A stretch of 64,000 nt of DNA, taken from the NCBI RefSeq assembly GCF_030812835.1, contig NZ_JAUSTM010000009.1:28849-92848 (forward strand). The letters are read 5' to 3'. Source of the DNA: Streptococcus moroccensis (lineage in GTDB: Bacteria > Bacillota > Bacilli > Lactobacillales > Streptococcaceae). Positions within the stretch are counted from its first letter, which is position 1; every line of letters begins with the position of its first letter. Made by a program: the position numbers and the translations under genes. Shown here piece by piece: positions 26,253 through 35,489 of the stretch. Under the pieces are notes generated by a model that saw nothing but the letters and a program-made list of their open reading frames with translations, made no database searches and was not told the origin of the DNA.

Positions 26253-27506
26253 ATGATTACGTTTAAAAAATCTTTTAAGAATATCGAAGATCAAAACAAA
26301 TACAATGCTTATTTGAATGATCATGTGAACATTATCGGGGAAATTGTAGAGGGAGAGGCTGACTATTTAGACAACTTAGGTTGGTTTTCAGTTGATAAAT
26401 GGGCAAATGAAGGTTTTCTTTCACAATTTAAAGCTTTAGCTACTGAGATAAGGGAAAAAGCAGATGTTTTTATTTTAATTGGTGTTGGTGGTTCAAACAA
26501 TGCAGCCAGATCTGTAATTGAAGCGTTGCAAGTTGATGGTCCAGAAATTATATACAGTGGGAATACACTTTCTCCTCATCAATTTAATAAAGTGCTAGCT
26601 CAATTAGAAGGCAAATCAGTCTATATGAATTGTATTGCAAAAAACTTTGAAACCCTTGAACCGGGTTCATCTTTTAGAGTGTTGCGACAATACATTATTA
26701 ATCAGTACGGGGAAGAAGAAGCGGCTAAGAGGATTATTGCAACTGGTTCACGAAATAGTAGCCTAGAACAACTTTGTAAAGATAACGGTTATACATTTTT
26801 AGAGTTTCCAGAAGATGTAGGCGGTCGATTTACCTCCATGACTAGTGTTGGCCTACTACCAATGGCTGTTGCGGGTCTTGATATTGATGCTATGGTAAGT
26901 GGTGCAAGAGATATGCAACAGCAATTACACAACGATAAGACTATTGATAATCAAGCTTATCGGTATGCTTCTTATCGAAATTTCGAATATGAAAATGGCT
27001 ATAAGGTTGAAATGTTAGCAAGTTTTGAACCTCAATTCAGATGGTTCAATAAGTGGTGGTTACAGCTGTTTGGAGAGAGCGAAGGGAAGGATAGCAAAGG
27101 TATTTTACCAACTTATGCAGAGTATTCAGAAGACTTACATGCCATTGGGCAATTTATTCAGGATGGATCTCCAATTGTTTTTGAAACATTCATCGACGTA
27201 AAAAAAGCTAACGCGTCCTTAGTTGTAAAATCTGATGATAAGAAAGATTACTTTGATTATCTCGATGGAAAAGATTTCTGGCAGATTAACAAGATTGCTT
27301 TTGAAGCAACTTTTGCAGCACATTCGGAAAAATTACCTTGTGCAATGATTGAAGTTGATGAGATAGATGCTTATAATTTTGGTCAACTATTCTACTTTTT
27401 CCAATTTGCTTGCTATCTTTCTTGCACGCTCATGGGAGTAAATCCATTTAATCAACCTGGTGTTGAAGCTTATAAGCAATTGATGTTCACATCTTTAAAA
27501 AAATAG
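26253..27506 (+). CDS. Glucose-6-phosphate isomerase family protein
   Basis: A 417-residue PGI homologue. GVGGSNNAARSVIEAL (77-92) is the first SIS phosphate site. DVGGRFTSMTSVGLLPMA, QLFGESEGKDSKGI, EDLHAIGQ and the C-terminal MGVNPFNQPGVEAYK follow the bacterial PGI pattern. It is slightly shorter than the usual ~450 residues. Its place in an operon with PFK and aldolase paralogues suggests conversion of an aldose to a ketose bearing a 6-phosphate or a phosphate mimic such as sulfate. The chromosome must also have a housekeeping pgi, so this one is probably specialised. Inference. Confidence 0.88.
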   Translation: MITFKKSFKNIEDQNKYNAYLNDHVNIIGEIVEGEADYLDNLGWFSVDKWANEGFLSQFKALATEIREKADVFILIGVGGSNNAARSVIEALQVDGPEIIYSGNTLSPHQFNKVLAQLEGKSVYMNCIAKNFETLEPGSSFRVLRQYIINQYGEEEAAKRIIATGSRNSSLEQLCKDNGYTFLEFPEDVGGRFTSMTSVGLLPMAVAGLDIDAMVSGARDMQQQLHNDKTIDNQAYRYASYRNFEYENGYKVEMLASFEPQFRWFNKWWLQLFGESEGKDSKGILPTYAEYSEDLHAIGQFIQDGSPIVFETFIDVKKANASLVVKSDDKKDYFDYLDGKDFWQINKIAFEATFAAHSEKLPCAMIEVDEIDAYNFGQLFYFFQFACYLSCTLMGVNPFNQPGVEAYKQLMFTSLKK

Positions 27507-27515
27507 GAATGTGCT

Positions 27516-28247
27516 ATGATAGCGTATATCCTCATTTGCATTAGTACAATTATTGCTGGTTTTACACAAGCATCTTTAGGATTCGGTTCAGGAATTGTGA
27601 TTATGATTTTTTTACCGACGCTATTTCCTATTGCAGAAAGTGCAGCTATATCATCATCAATAACGATGGTTTTAAGTGCACTTATGGTAAGACGATATTC
27701 ACGTTTTATTAACCTAAAGAAAGTTGTATTTCCAGCAATTATATATTCAATTGCATCAGTCTTATCTATTTATTATTCTGGTTATATTCATGCAACTTAT
27801 GCAAAAATAGGATTTGGTATCTTTTTGTTATCATTATCAGTTTACCAATTCATTTTTGCAAATAAGAATAATAAAGATCTAGGCTATTTTAAAAGTCTGA
27901 TCTTTATTATTTTGTCAGGGATTTTTAGTGGTTTATTTGGTATTGGTGGCCCGTTAATGGCAATCTACTTTTTAAAGGTATGTCAATCTAAAGAAGAATA
28001 TTTAGGAATCACGCAACTTTTTTTTATCTCAAATAGTATATTTTCACTTCTCACCAGAATTTCAACCGGAATTTTAGAAGTTGGACATATGCCAATTATC
28101 CTGATTGGGATTGTGGGAATATTATGTGGCTTTTGGCTTTCAAATCGTTTTATTAGAATAAAGGAAATCACAAGATTTAAGATTTATATCTATCAAGCGG
28201 TTGGGATTGTCGGTATCTTTTATATAATGCAAGGCTTTTTAAAATGA
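27516..28247 (+). CDS. TauE/SafE family permease (second copy)
   Basis: A 243-residue membrane protein with about seven or eight hydrophobic segments and the repeated motif (FTQASLGFGSGIVIMIFLP; SGIFSGLFGIGGPLMAIYFLK). It is distinct from the copy in unit 2. The ATG lies 9 nt after the PGI stop. The family exports sulfite or organosulfonate products. A second exporter in the glycolysis-like operon is notable because it resembles sulfoglycolysis loci, where a three-carbon sulfonate is exported. The substrate here is not known. Confidence 0.88.
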   Translation: MIAYILICISTIIAGFTQASLGFGSGIVIMIFLPTLFPIAESAAISSSITMVLSALMVRRYSRFINLKKVVFPAIIYSIASVLSIYYSGYIHATYAKIGFGIFLLSLSVYQFIFANKNNKDLGYFKSLIFIILSGIFSGLFGIGGPLMAIYFLKVCQSKEEYLGITQLFFISNSIFSLLTRISTGILEVGHMPIILIGIVGILCGFWLSNRFIRIKEITRFKIYIYQAVGIVGIFYIMQGFLK

Positions 28248-28257
28248 AAGGAGAATT

Positions 28258-29154
28258 ATGGTAAAAATAGGATTTTTAACTAATCGTTTAGTACAACTAG
28301 GTGAAAGTAATTTAGAGTCCATAGCTAATTGGGCAATGGCAAATGGTTTTAGAGATCTAGAGGTCGGGCCAACCATTCCAATGGAGGAAGAATTATTTGC
28401 TGATGTTATTCATAAAACTGGTATTTCCATTAGTGCACTGACTTATTGCCGAAATTATTTAAGTTCAATTTCTGAAGAAGCAGATATGCATCGAAAAGAG
28501 TTGATAAAACGCATTAATTTTGCAGGTGATAATAATGTTGAAAAAATTGTTACCTCAACGGGGATATTGAAACCTATTCGAGAAGATATTTATGATAGTT
28601 ATGAATCTATTCGTAAATTGCCTAGTCGCAGTTTTGATGATGTTGTTAAGTTTTTTGAGCCAATTGTTGAGTTAGCAGAAAATAAGAAGGTTAAAATTGC
28701 TGTTGAAAATTGTCCTCTTATGGGGAATATTGCCATTTCACCTGTCATGTGGAGAGCGCTATTAGAAAAATTGGATAGTGAATATTTTGGCTTAACATAT
28801 GATCCATCTCATTTGGTTTGGGAATTTATCAATCCGTATGATTATATTAGTGAGTTTGGAAATAAGATTTTCCATATCCATGCTAAGGATACTATAGTTG
28901 ACCACAAGCGTTTGAGTGAAACTGGAATCTTGACCAATTTTGATTGGTGGGAATATGCACTTCCTGGTACAGGAGATTTGGATTGGGATCGGTTTTTCAA
29001 AGAATTACAAAAGGTTAATTATAAAGGTACTATAAGTATCGAGCATGAGGATAAAGAACATTCAAACTCTTTAGATGAAGTCAAAAATGGACTTATTTTT
29101 GGACAAAAATTTATTCAAGAAAAACTTAATTTATATAATATGGGTGAAAAATAA
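28258..29154 (+). CDS. Sugar phosphate isomerase/epimerase family TIM barrel (first copy)
   Basis: A 298-residue xylose-isomerase-like TIM barrel (IolE/IolI/DTE superfamily). Probable metal ligands are the Glu in KIAVENCPLMGN, the Asp in LTYDPSHLVW, the His in FHIHAKDT and the Glu near the C-terminus in ISIEHEDKE. The start has AAAGGAG just upstream. It is followed by a Gfo/Idh oxidoreductase, and the same pair repeats immediately after. Members epimerise or isomerise sugars, or act on 3-keto-glycosides; which applies here is unknown. Confidence 0.87.
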   Translation: MVKIGFLTNRLVQLGESNLESIANWAMANGFRDLEVGPTIPMEEELFADVIHKTGISISALTYCRNYLSSISEEADMHRKELIKRINFAGDNNVEKIVTSTGILKPIREDIYDSYESIRKLPSRSFDDVVKFFEPIVELAENKKVKIAVENCPLMGNIAISPVMWRALLEKLDSEYFGLTYDPSHLVWEFINPYDYISEFGNKIFHIHAKDTIVDHKRLSETGILTNFDWWEYALPGTGDLDWDRFFKELQKVNYKGTISIEHEDKEHSNSLDEVKNGLIFGQKFIQEKLNLYNMGEK

Positions 29155-29165
29155 AGGAGAAAATC

Positions 29166-30269
29166 ATGGAAAAAATTAAAATTGGTATTGTTGGGACCGG
29201 TAAGACTATTGGCATTGCACAGATGCATATTGGTGCATTTAAACGTATGGATTCTGTAGAAATTACGGCCTTATATGATATACTACCTGATTTTGCAAAA
29301 GAATATAAAGAACGTTTTGAGCTAACTAATGCTGATGTTTGTTCAACTTACGATGAACTTCTATCCAAAGTAGATGCTGTTATTATTTGTACCCCAAATA
29401 ATACTCACGTATCTTATGCTGTTCAAGCTATTAATGCAGGTAAACATGTGCTTTGTGAGAAACCCTTTGGAACTAGTGCTGAGGATAGCTTAAGAGCCTT
29501 ACAGTATTCAAAATTAACAGACAAAGTTTGTATGATTGGTTTTTGCTATCGGGGTGTTCCTGCATTTCGTTATATTAAACATCTCATTGATAACAAAGAG
29601 CTAGGAGAGGTTTACTATGTACGCCAGTCTCAAGGAGGTAATCGTATTGGTAATCCTGATGTTAAATTAGAATGGCGTATGCAAGATATTCTTTCTGGAC
29701 CAGGGGCTGTCTACGATTTCGGTAGTCATCAGCTAGATATTGCTGATTGGATGTTACAAAAAGACTATGGTGAAATAGTTGAAGTCCAAGCGATGAAGCG
29801 AACATATATTAAAGAACGACAAGAAGTCTTCTCTAATGAATACAGAGCAGTAACCAATGATGATGTTTGTGTTTACAATGTTGTAACAGACAAGGGTGTT
29901 TTAATTAGTAATACAGTCAGCCGAATTGGATCAGAAACGACTATGGAAGTCTATGGATCAAAAGGCCACGTAATCTACAATGCCACTCGTCCTTTTGAGG
30001 TGACATTGTTTGCTAAAGATGAAAATAACAACTATAAAGCTCCAGCAGTGGTAGATGTACCAGAAGAGCTTTATTTGGAAGATGCTAATACTCCTAAAGA
30101 GCCGTTTTCAATTAATTTCTATCTACAGGCAAAAAGCTTCGTTGAAGCAATTCAATCAGGCAAGAGTTTCGAGAACACATTTGACCGTGGTTATTACATC
30201 CAAAACTTATTAGATTATGTAAATGAATCAGCAGAAAAAGGCTGTACAATTGTAATTGGCGAGGAATAA
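29166..30269 (+). CDS. Gfo/Idh/MocA family oxidoreductase (first copy)
   Basis: A 367-residue NAD(P)-dependent dehydrogenase. The Rossmann start is KIGIVGTGKTIGIAQMH (residues 4-20). TPNNTHVSYAVQAINAGKHVLCEKPFG carries the catalytic Lys of the EKP motif near residue 99. The second catalytic pair is in YDFGSHQLDIADW (Asp and His). These enzymes oxidise a sugar hydroxyl to a ketone or lactone. AAAGGAG precedes the ATG. Paired with a TIM-barrel epimerase on each side, which suggests keto-sugar chemistry on a glycoside. Confidence 0.92.
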   Translation: MEKIKIGIVGTGKTIGIAQMHIGAFKRMDSVEITALYDILPDFAKEYKERFELTNADVCSTYDELLSKVDAVIICTPNNTHVSYAVQAINAGKHVLCEKPFGTSAEDSLRALQYSKLTDKVCMIGFCYRGVPAFRYIKHLIDNKELGEVYYVRQSQGGNRIGNPDVKLEWRMQDILSGPGAVYDFGSHQLDIADWMLQKDYGEIVEVQAMKRTYIKERQEVFSNEYRAVTNDDVCVYNVVTDKGVLISNTVSRIGSETTMEVYGSKGHVIYNATRPFEVTLFAKDENNNYKAPAVVDVPEELYLEDANTPKEPFSINFYLQAKSFVEAIQSGKSFENTFDRGYYIQNLLDYVNESAEKGCTIVIGEE

Positions 30270-30273
30270 ACTT

Positions 30274-31116
30274 ATGAAATTTGCTGCACATGCTGTTCTT
30301 TTTGGTGAGAAGATTAAAACGAATACTGAAGAAATTATGCAACAGTTCAAAGATATGAACTATCAGGGAATGGAAGTTGGATTTAGATTTTTTCCAGCTG
30401 AAGATATGCCGGAATTAGTAGAACTACTTAATCGTGTAGGGATGACCATTTCAGGTTTTCACACCTTGGTTTTCTTTAATCAGTTAATAACCAATGAGGT
30501 AGAAGTCCAAAGTCAACTTGAAAAACAGGCTGGTATTATGCAAGAGTTTGGATTCTCTAACTTGATTATGTCAGGGATCCCTTCTAATGAAATGGGGGAC
30601 TTGAATAAAATGACTATGGAACAATTTACCAAAACTCAACAAAAAGAATTAGTTGAAAAATTAGATGATTTGGCAAAGCTTTTGAAATCTAAATATAATG
30701 TTCAAATTTTCTATCATAATCACTGTTGGGAATTTGAACAGGAGGCCTACTTCTTTAATAAGTTGTTGCAAGAAACATCTTCGCTTAAGCTCGGAATGGA
30801 TGTTGGTTGGGTCGCTGTGGAGGGGTATAATCCAGCTCAAATTATAAAGGAGAATCCAGATAAAATTGGATACCTTCATCTACGTGATTGCAATACCAAT
30901 GAAGAAGACTTGGTGGGTAAATCTGTTTCTGAAAAATCACTCTCTTTTACAGATTTAGACGAAGGAACGTTGCCAATTCAGGATATTATTAAAGCATTAG
31001 AAGCTACACCTAAAAGTCAAGAAAAATGGATTGTTATTGAATATGAAAAAGGTGAAGTTTCTTATGAGCGTTATCAGAAAGCTTATGATAGCTTAGAAAA
31101 AATACTAAAAGGATAA
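30274..31116 (+). CDS. Sugar phosphate isomerase/epimerase family TIM barrel (second copy)
   Basis: A 280-residue TIM barrel of the same superfamily as the gene at 28258 but clearly diverged. Metal and active-site stretches are NVQIFYHNHCWEFEQ, LKLGMDVGWVAVEG, YLHLRDCN and WIVIEYEKGE. I start at the ATG at 30274, preceded by GCGAGG; an in-frame TTG at 30256 lies in the previous gene. It resembles YcjR/3-keto-glycoside-processing proteins in motif layout. That resemblance is a recollection, not a search result. Confidence 0.87.
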   Translation: MKFAAHAVLFGEKIKTNTEEIMQQFKDMNYQGMEVGFRFFPAEDMPELVELLNRVGMTISGFHTLVFFNQLITNEVEVQSQLEKQAGIMQEFGFSNLIMSGIPSNEMGDLNKMTMEQFTKTQQKELVEKLDDLAKLLKSKYNVQIFYHNHCWEFEQEAYFFNKLLQETSSLKLGMDVGWVAVEGYNPAQIIKENPDKIGYLHLRDCNTNEEDLVGKSVSEKSLSFTDLDEGTLPIQDIIKALEATPKSQEKWIVIEYEKGEVSYERYQKAYDSLEKILKG

Positions 31117-31121
31117 TAAGA

Positions 31122-32144
31122 ATGAAAGAATTGAGGATCGCAGTAGTAGGTTGTGGCCGGATAGCGCAAGTGTATAATGAAATTTTCCAGAAATACCCAG
31201 AGAATATTAAAGTGATTGCTGCAGTAGATATTCAAATAGAAAGAGCACAAGCATTTGCTGAAAATTTTAAAGGATGTGTCGCTTTAACGGATTATAAGGA
31301 CCTAGGAAATCTTAATATCGACATCGTCCATATTCTAACCCCTCACTTCTTGCATGCAGAACAATCCTCTAAATTACTTGAGATGGGCTATCATGTTTTA
31401 CAAGAAAAACCCATTGCTATTGAATTATCAGATGCTAAAGCTCTTTGTGAATTGGCTAATAAAGTTGATAAAAAGCTAGGAGTTATTTCACAAAATCGTT
31501 ACATTACTGGAATACAAAAACTTAAAAAACTTTTTGATTCTGGGGAATTGGGAAAACTTAAGGGAGTGTCTTCTCTTTTGAACTGGTGGCGTCCACCCTC
31601 ATATTATGAGTGTGATTGGAAGGGTCACTGGGAAACAGAAGGTGGAGGAGTTGTCATTGATCAAGCTATTCATAGCCTTGATTTAGTCCGCTATATAGCG
31701 GGTGAAGAAGTCAGAAGTGTCCATGGTTTTATTGATAAACGTGTTATTACTCAAATTGAAGTTGAGGATGTTGCTAATGCCCTTATTGAATTTAAGAGTG
31801 GAGCACGCTATATATTTAATGCATGTAACTATTTTTTTGAGAATACACCTATTCGGATTGATTTCTATTTTGAAAGGGGAACTGCTTTCTTGCATGGTGA
31901 GCAGGTAGAAATAACGATGGACGGGAAATCTCATATTTATAAAAATGAATCTCCTCAAGAGATTCTAGAGACACTCTCATATTGGGGAGCCAATCATGAA
32001 AAACAAGTGATAGAGTTTTACGAAAATATTGATAATCCAGATTATAATTTTGTTACTCCTGAAGATGCTACGAAATCTTTAGAAATTGTGAGAGCTATTT
32101 ATAAGTCCTCCCAAAAGGGAGAAAAAGTTATATTTAATCATTAA
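31122..32144 (+). CDS. Gfo/Idh/MocA family oxidoreductase (second copy)
   Basis: A 340-residue dehydrogenase with Rossmann motif AVVGCGRIAQVYNE (residues 7-20), LTPHFLHAEQSSKLLEMGYHVLQEKPIAI with the EKP Lys near residue 91, and VIDQAIHSLDLVRYIAG (catalytic Asp/His). It diverges strongly from the copy at 29166, so the two probably act on different carbons or intermediates. It starts 5 nt after the epimerase gene with AAGGAT as ribosome site. Confidence 0.92.
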   Translation: MKELRIAVVGCGRIAQVYNEIFQKYPENIKVIAAVDIQIERAQAFAENFKGCVALTDYKDLGNLNIDIVHILTPHFLHAEQSSKLLEMGYHVLQEKPIAIELSDAKALCELANKVDKKLGVISQNRYITGIQKLKKLFDSGELGKLKGVSSLLNWWRPPSYYECDWKGHWETEGGGVVIDQAIHSLDLVRYIAGEEVRSVHGFIDKRVITQIEVEDVANALIEFKSGARYIFNACNYFFENTPIRIDFYFERGTAFLHGEQVEITMDGKSHIYKNESPQEILETLSYWGANHEKQVIEFYENIDNPDYNFVTPEDATKSLEIVRAIYKSSQKGEKVIFNH

Positions 32145-32161
32145 TTAAAAAGGAGTGAGAA

Positions 32162-34582
32162 ATGGATAAGTACAAAAATAGTAGCCTACCGGTTGAAGAA
32201 CGAGTTGAAGATTTGCTTTCAAAAATGACTTTAGAAGAAAAGGTTGCTCAACTATGTGGAAACCTTCTTCCCTCTGTTATTGATGAAAATGGAGTCGTAG
32301 AAGAAAATTTAGCAAAAAATTTTTATATGGGACATGGTCGATTTACACAAGCTTCTACTCAAGGGATTCAAAGTGCTACCGATATGGCGACTCGATTTAA
32401 TCAAATTCAAAAATTCTTTGTAGAAAAAACGCGTTTAGGCATTCCAGTTGTCTTTCAAACGGAATCTCTTTGTGGACTACCGATACAGGGTGGAACAATT
32501 TTCCCATCTCAGATGAACCTAGGTTATACTTGGGAACCTGAGTTAGCTGAAAAAATGACAACAATTATTTCGGAAGAATGTAGGTCTACAGGTATCACTT
32601 CTTCAATGAGTCCTGTTATTGATGTTTCAAGAGATTTACGATGGGGACGAACCTATGAAACCTATGGTGAGGACGAGTACCTCATCTCCCAAATGGGTGT
32701 CTCATATATTAATGGGATGCAAAAAAATAAAACCGATGGAGTAGCATGTATCGCAAAACATTTTCTAGGTTACTCAGAAACGCAGGGAGGATTGAATACC
32801 TCAATCACTCGAGTTAACGATCGAGAACTATATGAAGTATTTGCGACTCCTTTTGAAGCTGCCGCTAACTTAGCTGATGTGAGTGGTATGATGGCGAATT
32901 ATAGTGAAATCGATGGCTTAAATGTTGTTATGAACAAAAAGATTTCACAAGATTTACTTCGAGGAACAATGAAATATCGTGGTTTCTTAACTAGTGATGG
33001 AGCCGGTATTCAGCGTTGTTATAATACGTATCATGTCGCTAATACCTATGAGGAAGCCGGTTTCTTAGCAAAAAAAGCAGGAACTGATACTGAGATACCT
33101 GTTGGAGGATCTTTTAAAGCTTTACCTAAATATGTAGAATCTGGACAATTAGATGAATCCCTAATTGATGAATCAGTTAGACGCATATTGACTGTCAAGT
33201 TTGAGTATGGTCTTTTCGAGTCACCTTATGTTGATATAGAATCTTTGAAAAAGTCACTCAATAATGAGGAAAAAAACAAGGTTGCAAAAGAGATTGCATC
33301 TAAATCCATGGTTTTATTAAAGAACGATGATATTCTACCTTTGAAGATAGACAAAAAAATCGCTGTTATAGGACCTCATGCTGATAATTTACGTTATCCT
33401 ATTAGCGGATATACTTATCCAGCTTATATTGAAATGATGTTAGCTTCAGAAGCAGGGGAAGTATTCACCTTTGGTGGTATTGCTGATGCTAATGGAGAAG
33501 AAGGAGATGCCTCTGGAGCTGCAAGTCAAGATGTTAGTTCTATGAATATCAATGATATCATTAGACGCATGGGTGGCTCGTCACTCTATGATGAGTTACA
33601 AAATCGATTTGAAACAATATATGCGGAAGGTTGTCCCATTATTGCTGAAGACAGAAGTGGATTTGATGCGGCAGTAGAAGCTGCTAGTCAGTCAGATATT
33701 GTTGTTTTTGCTTGTGGAGGAAATTGTGGATGGACCAATGCGACTGGAGGTGAGGGGACCGATCGTGCAAAACTTGATTTGCCGGGGGTTCAACAAGAGC
33801 TTTTAGAGAAATTAGTTGCTACTGGTAAGCCTGTTGTTATGGTAATATACGGCCCCGGTTTATTTGCTATTCCATGGGCTAAGGAGCATGTTTCAGCAAT
33901 ACTTCAGGCTTCAATGCCAGGGTTACAAGCAGGAGAAGTTGTTGCTGATGTGCTAGATGGTACTATAAATCCAGGTGGTAAGCTTACACAGACAATACCA
34001 AGAAGTGTTGGTCAAACACCAGTATACTATAATCACAGAACCGGATCAGGATATGAGTTGCCTACTGATAAGGGTTATACTGGATTTGCAGCTGCAATTT
34101 TTAAAGGGGGTTATACCGACGAAGACGACCAACCTCTCTTTGAATTTGGTGCGGGATTATCTTACACTACTTTTGAATTGAGTGAATTTCAAGTAGCTGA
34201 GCAAGAAGTTTCAACAGATGGTGAAATAAAAGTTTCTTGTAAGGTTACTAATATTGGTGAACGAGATGGTGATGAGATTGTTCAGATTTATTATAGAACT
34301 TGGGGGGCTCATGTTATTCGCCCTGTTCAACAATTAGGAGGCTTTAAACGGGTACATTTAACAAAAGGTCAAAGCTGTAAAATTGATTTTAGTATACCAT
34401 GTTCCCTACTTGGATTTTATAATGAGGAAATGAAGTTTGTAGTCGAACCTAATAAAATTGAATTATCTGTAGGGACAAGTTCTTCAAATATAGCATATCG
34501 TGATGAAGTACAATTGACTGGTCAAACTCTAGAATTAATGGGTAAACGTAGCTATAGTTCAAAAGTAGAAGCAACCTTCTAA
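32162..34582 (+). CDS. Glycoside hydrolase family 3 beta-glycosidase, cytoplasmic
   Basis: An 806-residue GH3 enzyme. The N-terminal TIM-barrel domain holds VACIAKHFLGY, the substrate-binding RWGRTYETYGED and the nucleophile Asp279 in GFLTSDGAG. The second domain (LLKNDDILPLK, IAVIGPHADN onward) carries the acid/base region, and a C-terminal fibronectin III-like domain (VSCKVTNIGERDGDEIVQIYY) is present. No signal peptide, so it acts inside the cell on an imported oligosaccharide or conjugate. GGAG lies just upstream. Last gene of unit 3. Linkage specificity cannot be read from the sequence. Confidence 0.95.
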   Translation: MDKYKNSSLPVEERVEDLLSKMTLEEKVAQLCGNLLPSVIDENGVVEENLAKNFYMGHGRFTQASTQGIQSATDMATRFNQIQKFFVEKTRLGIPVVFQTESLCGLPIQGGTIFPSQMNLGYTWEPELAEKMTTIISEECRSTGITSSMSPVIDVSRDLRWGRTYETYGEDEYLISQMGVSYINGMQKNKTDGVACIAKHFLGYSETQGGLNTSITRVNDRELYEVFATPFEAAANLADVSGMMANYSEIDGLNVVMNKKISQDLLRGTMKYRGFLTSDGAGIQRCYNTYHVANTYEEAGFLAKKAGTDTEIPVGGSFKALPKYVESGQLDESLIDESVRRILTVKFEYGLFESPYVDIESLKKSLNNEEKNKVAKEIASKSMVLLKNDDILPLKIDKKIAVIGPHADNLRYPISGYTYPAYIEMMLASEAGEVFTFGGIADANGEEGDASGAASQDVSSMNINDIIRRMGGSSLYDELQNRFETIYAEGCPIIAEDRSGFDAAVEAASQSDIVVFACGGNCGWTNATGGEGTDRAKLDLPGVQQELLEKLVATGKPVVMVIYGPGLFAIPWAKEHVSAILQASMPGLQAGEVVADVLDGTINPGGKLTQTIPRSVGQTPVYYNHRTGSGYELPTDKGYTGFAAAIFKGGYTDEDDQPLFEFGAGLSYTTFELSEFQVAEQEVSTDGEIKVSCKVTNIGERDGDEIVQIYYRTWGAHVIRPVQQLGGFKRVHLTKGQSCKIDFSIPCSLLGFYNEEMKFVVEPNKIELSVGTSSSNIAYRDEVQLTGQTLELMGKRSYSSKVEATF

Positions 34583-34614
34583 TTTATATTTTACTTAAAA
34601 AACCCTGTTTTTCC

Positions 34615-34626
34615 GAAAACGTTTCC
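34615..34626. promoter_or_regulatory. LacI/CcpA-type operator 4 (larE unit)
   Basis: GAAAACGTTTCC is centred at 34620.5, one base off the perfect palindrome. TATTAT at 34660-34665, with an upstream TGn extension, begins 39.5 bp after the centre. The -35 position (CTTAAA) is poor. Confidence 0.78.
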
Positions 34627-34685
34627 TTTGGTTTTCCTTAAAAACCTTGAAGAATGTGTTATTATATCTTTAGGAGGTAGATTTA

Positions 34686-35489
34686 ATGAAAGAACATTTA
34701 TTTCAAATACTTTCTAATTATAAGAAAATTGCTGTAGCCTTTTCAGGAGGGATCGATAGTAGTTTTTTACTCATTAAGGCTAAGGAAGTTTTAGGGAAAG
34801 AAAATGTACTTGCTATTATTTTTGATTCTGAACTCATAAAAAAACAGGATACAGATCATGCTATAAACTTTGCTAAAAAACATGATATTTGGTATGAAGT
34901 ATTGAAAATGGATGAGCTTGAGCATGCTTCAATTCGCTACTATACAAAAGATTCTTGGTATTATAGTAAGAAGCTAATGTATCTTGAAATGATACGACTT
35001 GCTAACTCATATGATATTAATTATGTGGCTGACGGTATGATTATGGACGATATTAACGATATTCGTCCAGGTATGAGAGCACGAAATGAATTAGCTGTCC
35101 TCAGTCCATTACAAGAAGCAGGATATTATAAAGTTAATATTCGTGAGCAAGCAAAGTCGATAGAGGGATTGCGTTGGAATCAACCGTCATCTTGTAGTGT
35201 CTTTTCCAGATTTCCATATAATAGCGAAATTACTCATGAAAAAGTTAGACAAATTATGTCTGGAGAAACTTTTCTTGAAAAACTAGGTTTTGAACAAGTT
35301 CGAGTAAGACACCATGAGTCTTTGGTGAGAATAGAGGTGCCAGAAGAGCAGTTGAAGTTTGCAATTGAAGAAAGATATCAAATTGATTCTCATTTTAAAT
35401 CTCTTGGTTTTACTTATGTATCACTTGATTTGCTTGGTTTTGAATCTGGAAAAATGAATTCAGAATTAACTAAAGGAGAAAAATTATGA
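34686..35489 (+). CDS. larE: LarE, sulfur insertase for the nickel-pincer cofactor
   Basis: LarE is a PP-loop ATP pyrophosphatase that adenylates the biscarboxylic nucleotide and inserts sulfur. The PP-loop AVAFSGGIDSSFLL lies at residues 16-29. YVADGMIMDDINDIRPGMRA, LSPLQEAG and VRHHESLVRIEV follow the family. The only cysteine is Cys170 (QPSSCSVFSRFPYN), where L. plantarum LarE has its sacrificial Cys176, so this is probably a single-turnover sulfur donor rather than the iron-sulfur-recycling type. AGGAGG precedes the ATG. It opens unit 4 after operator 4 and overlaps the next gene by 4 nt. Confidence 0.94.
   Translation: MKEHLFQILSNYKKIAVAFSGGIDSSFLLIKAKEVLGKENVLAIIFDSELIKKQDTDHAINFAKKHDIWYEVLKMDELEHASIRYYTKDSWYYSKKLMYLEMIRLANSYDINYVADGMIMDDINDIRPGMRARNELAVLSPLQEAGYYKVNIREQAKSIEGLRWNQPSSCSVFSRFPYNSEITHEKVRQIMSGETFLEKLGFEQVRVRHHESLVRIEVPEEQLKFAIEERYQIDSHFKSLGFTYVSLDLLGFESGKMNSELTKGEKL

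Noticed and set aside
16837..34582. Classical sulfoquinovose sulfoglycolysis locus
   Set aside because: No sulfoquinovosidase (GH31), no PfkB-type kinase and no sulfolactaldehyde reductase. Cys-type sulfatases point to sulfate esters rather than a sulfonate. Kept only as an analogy.
16837..34582. Glycosaminoglycan (hyaluronan/chondroitin) utilisation locus as in other streptococci
   Set aside because: It lacks the polysaccharide lyase, unsaturated glucuronyl hydrolase (GH88), KduI/KduD and the mannose-type PTS expected for such loci.
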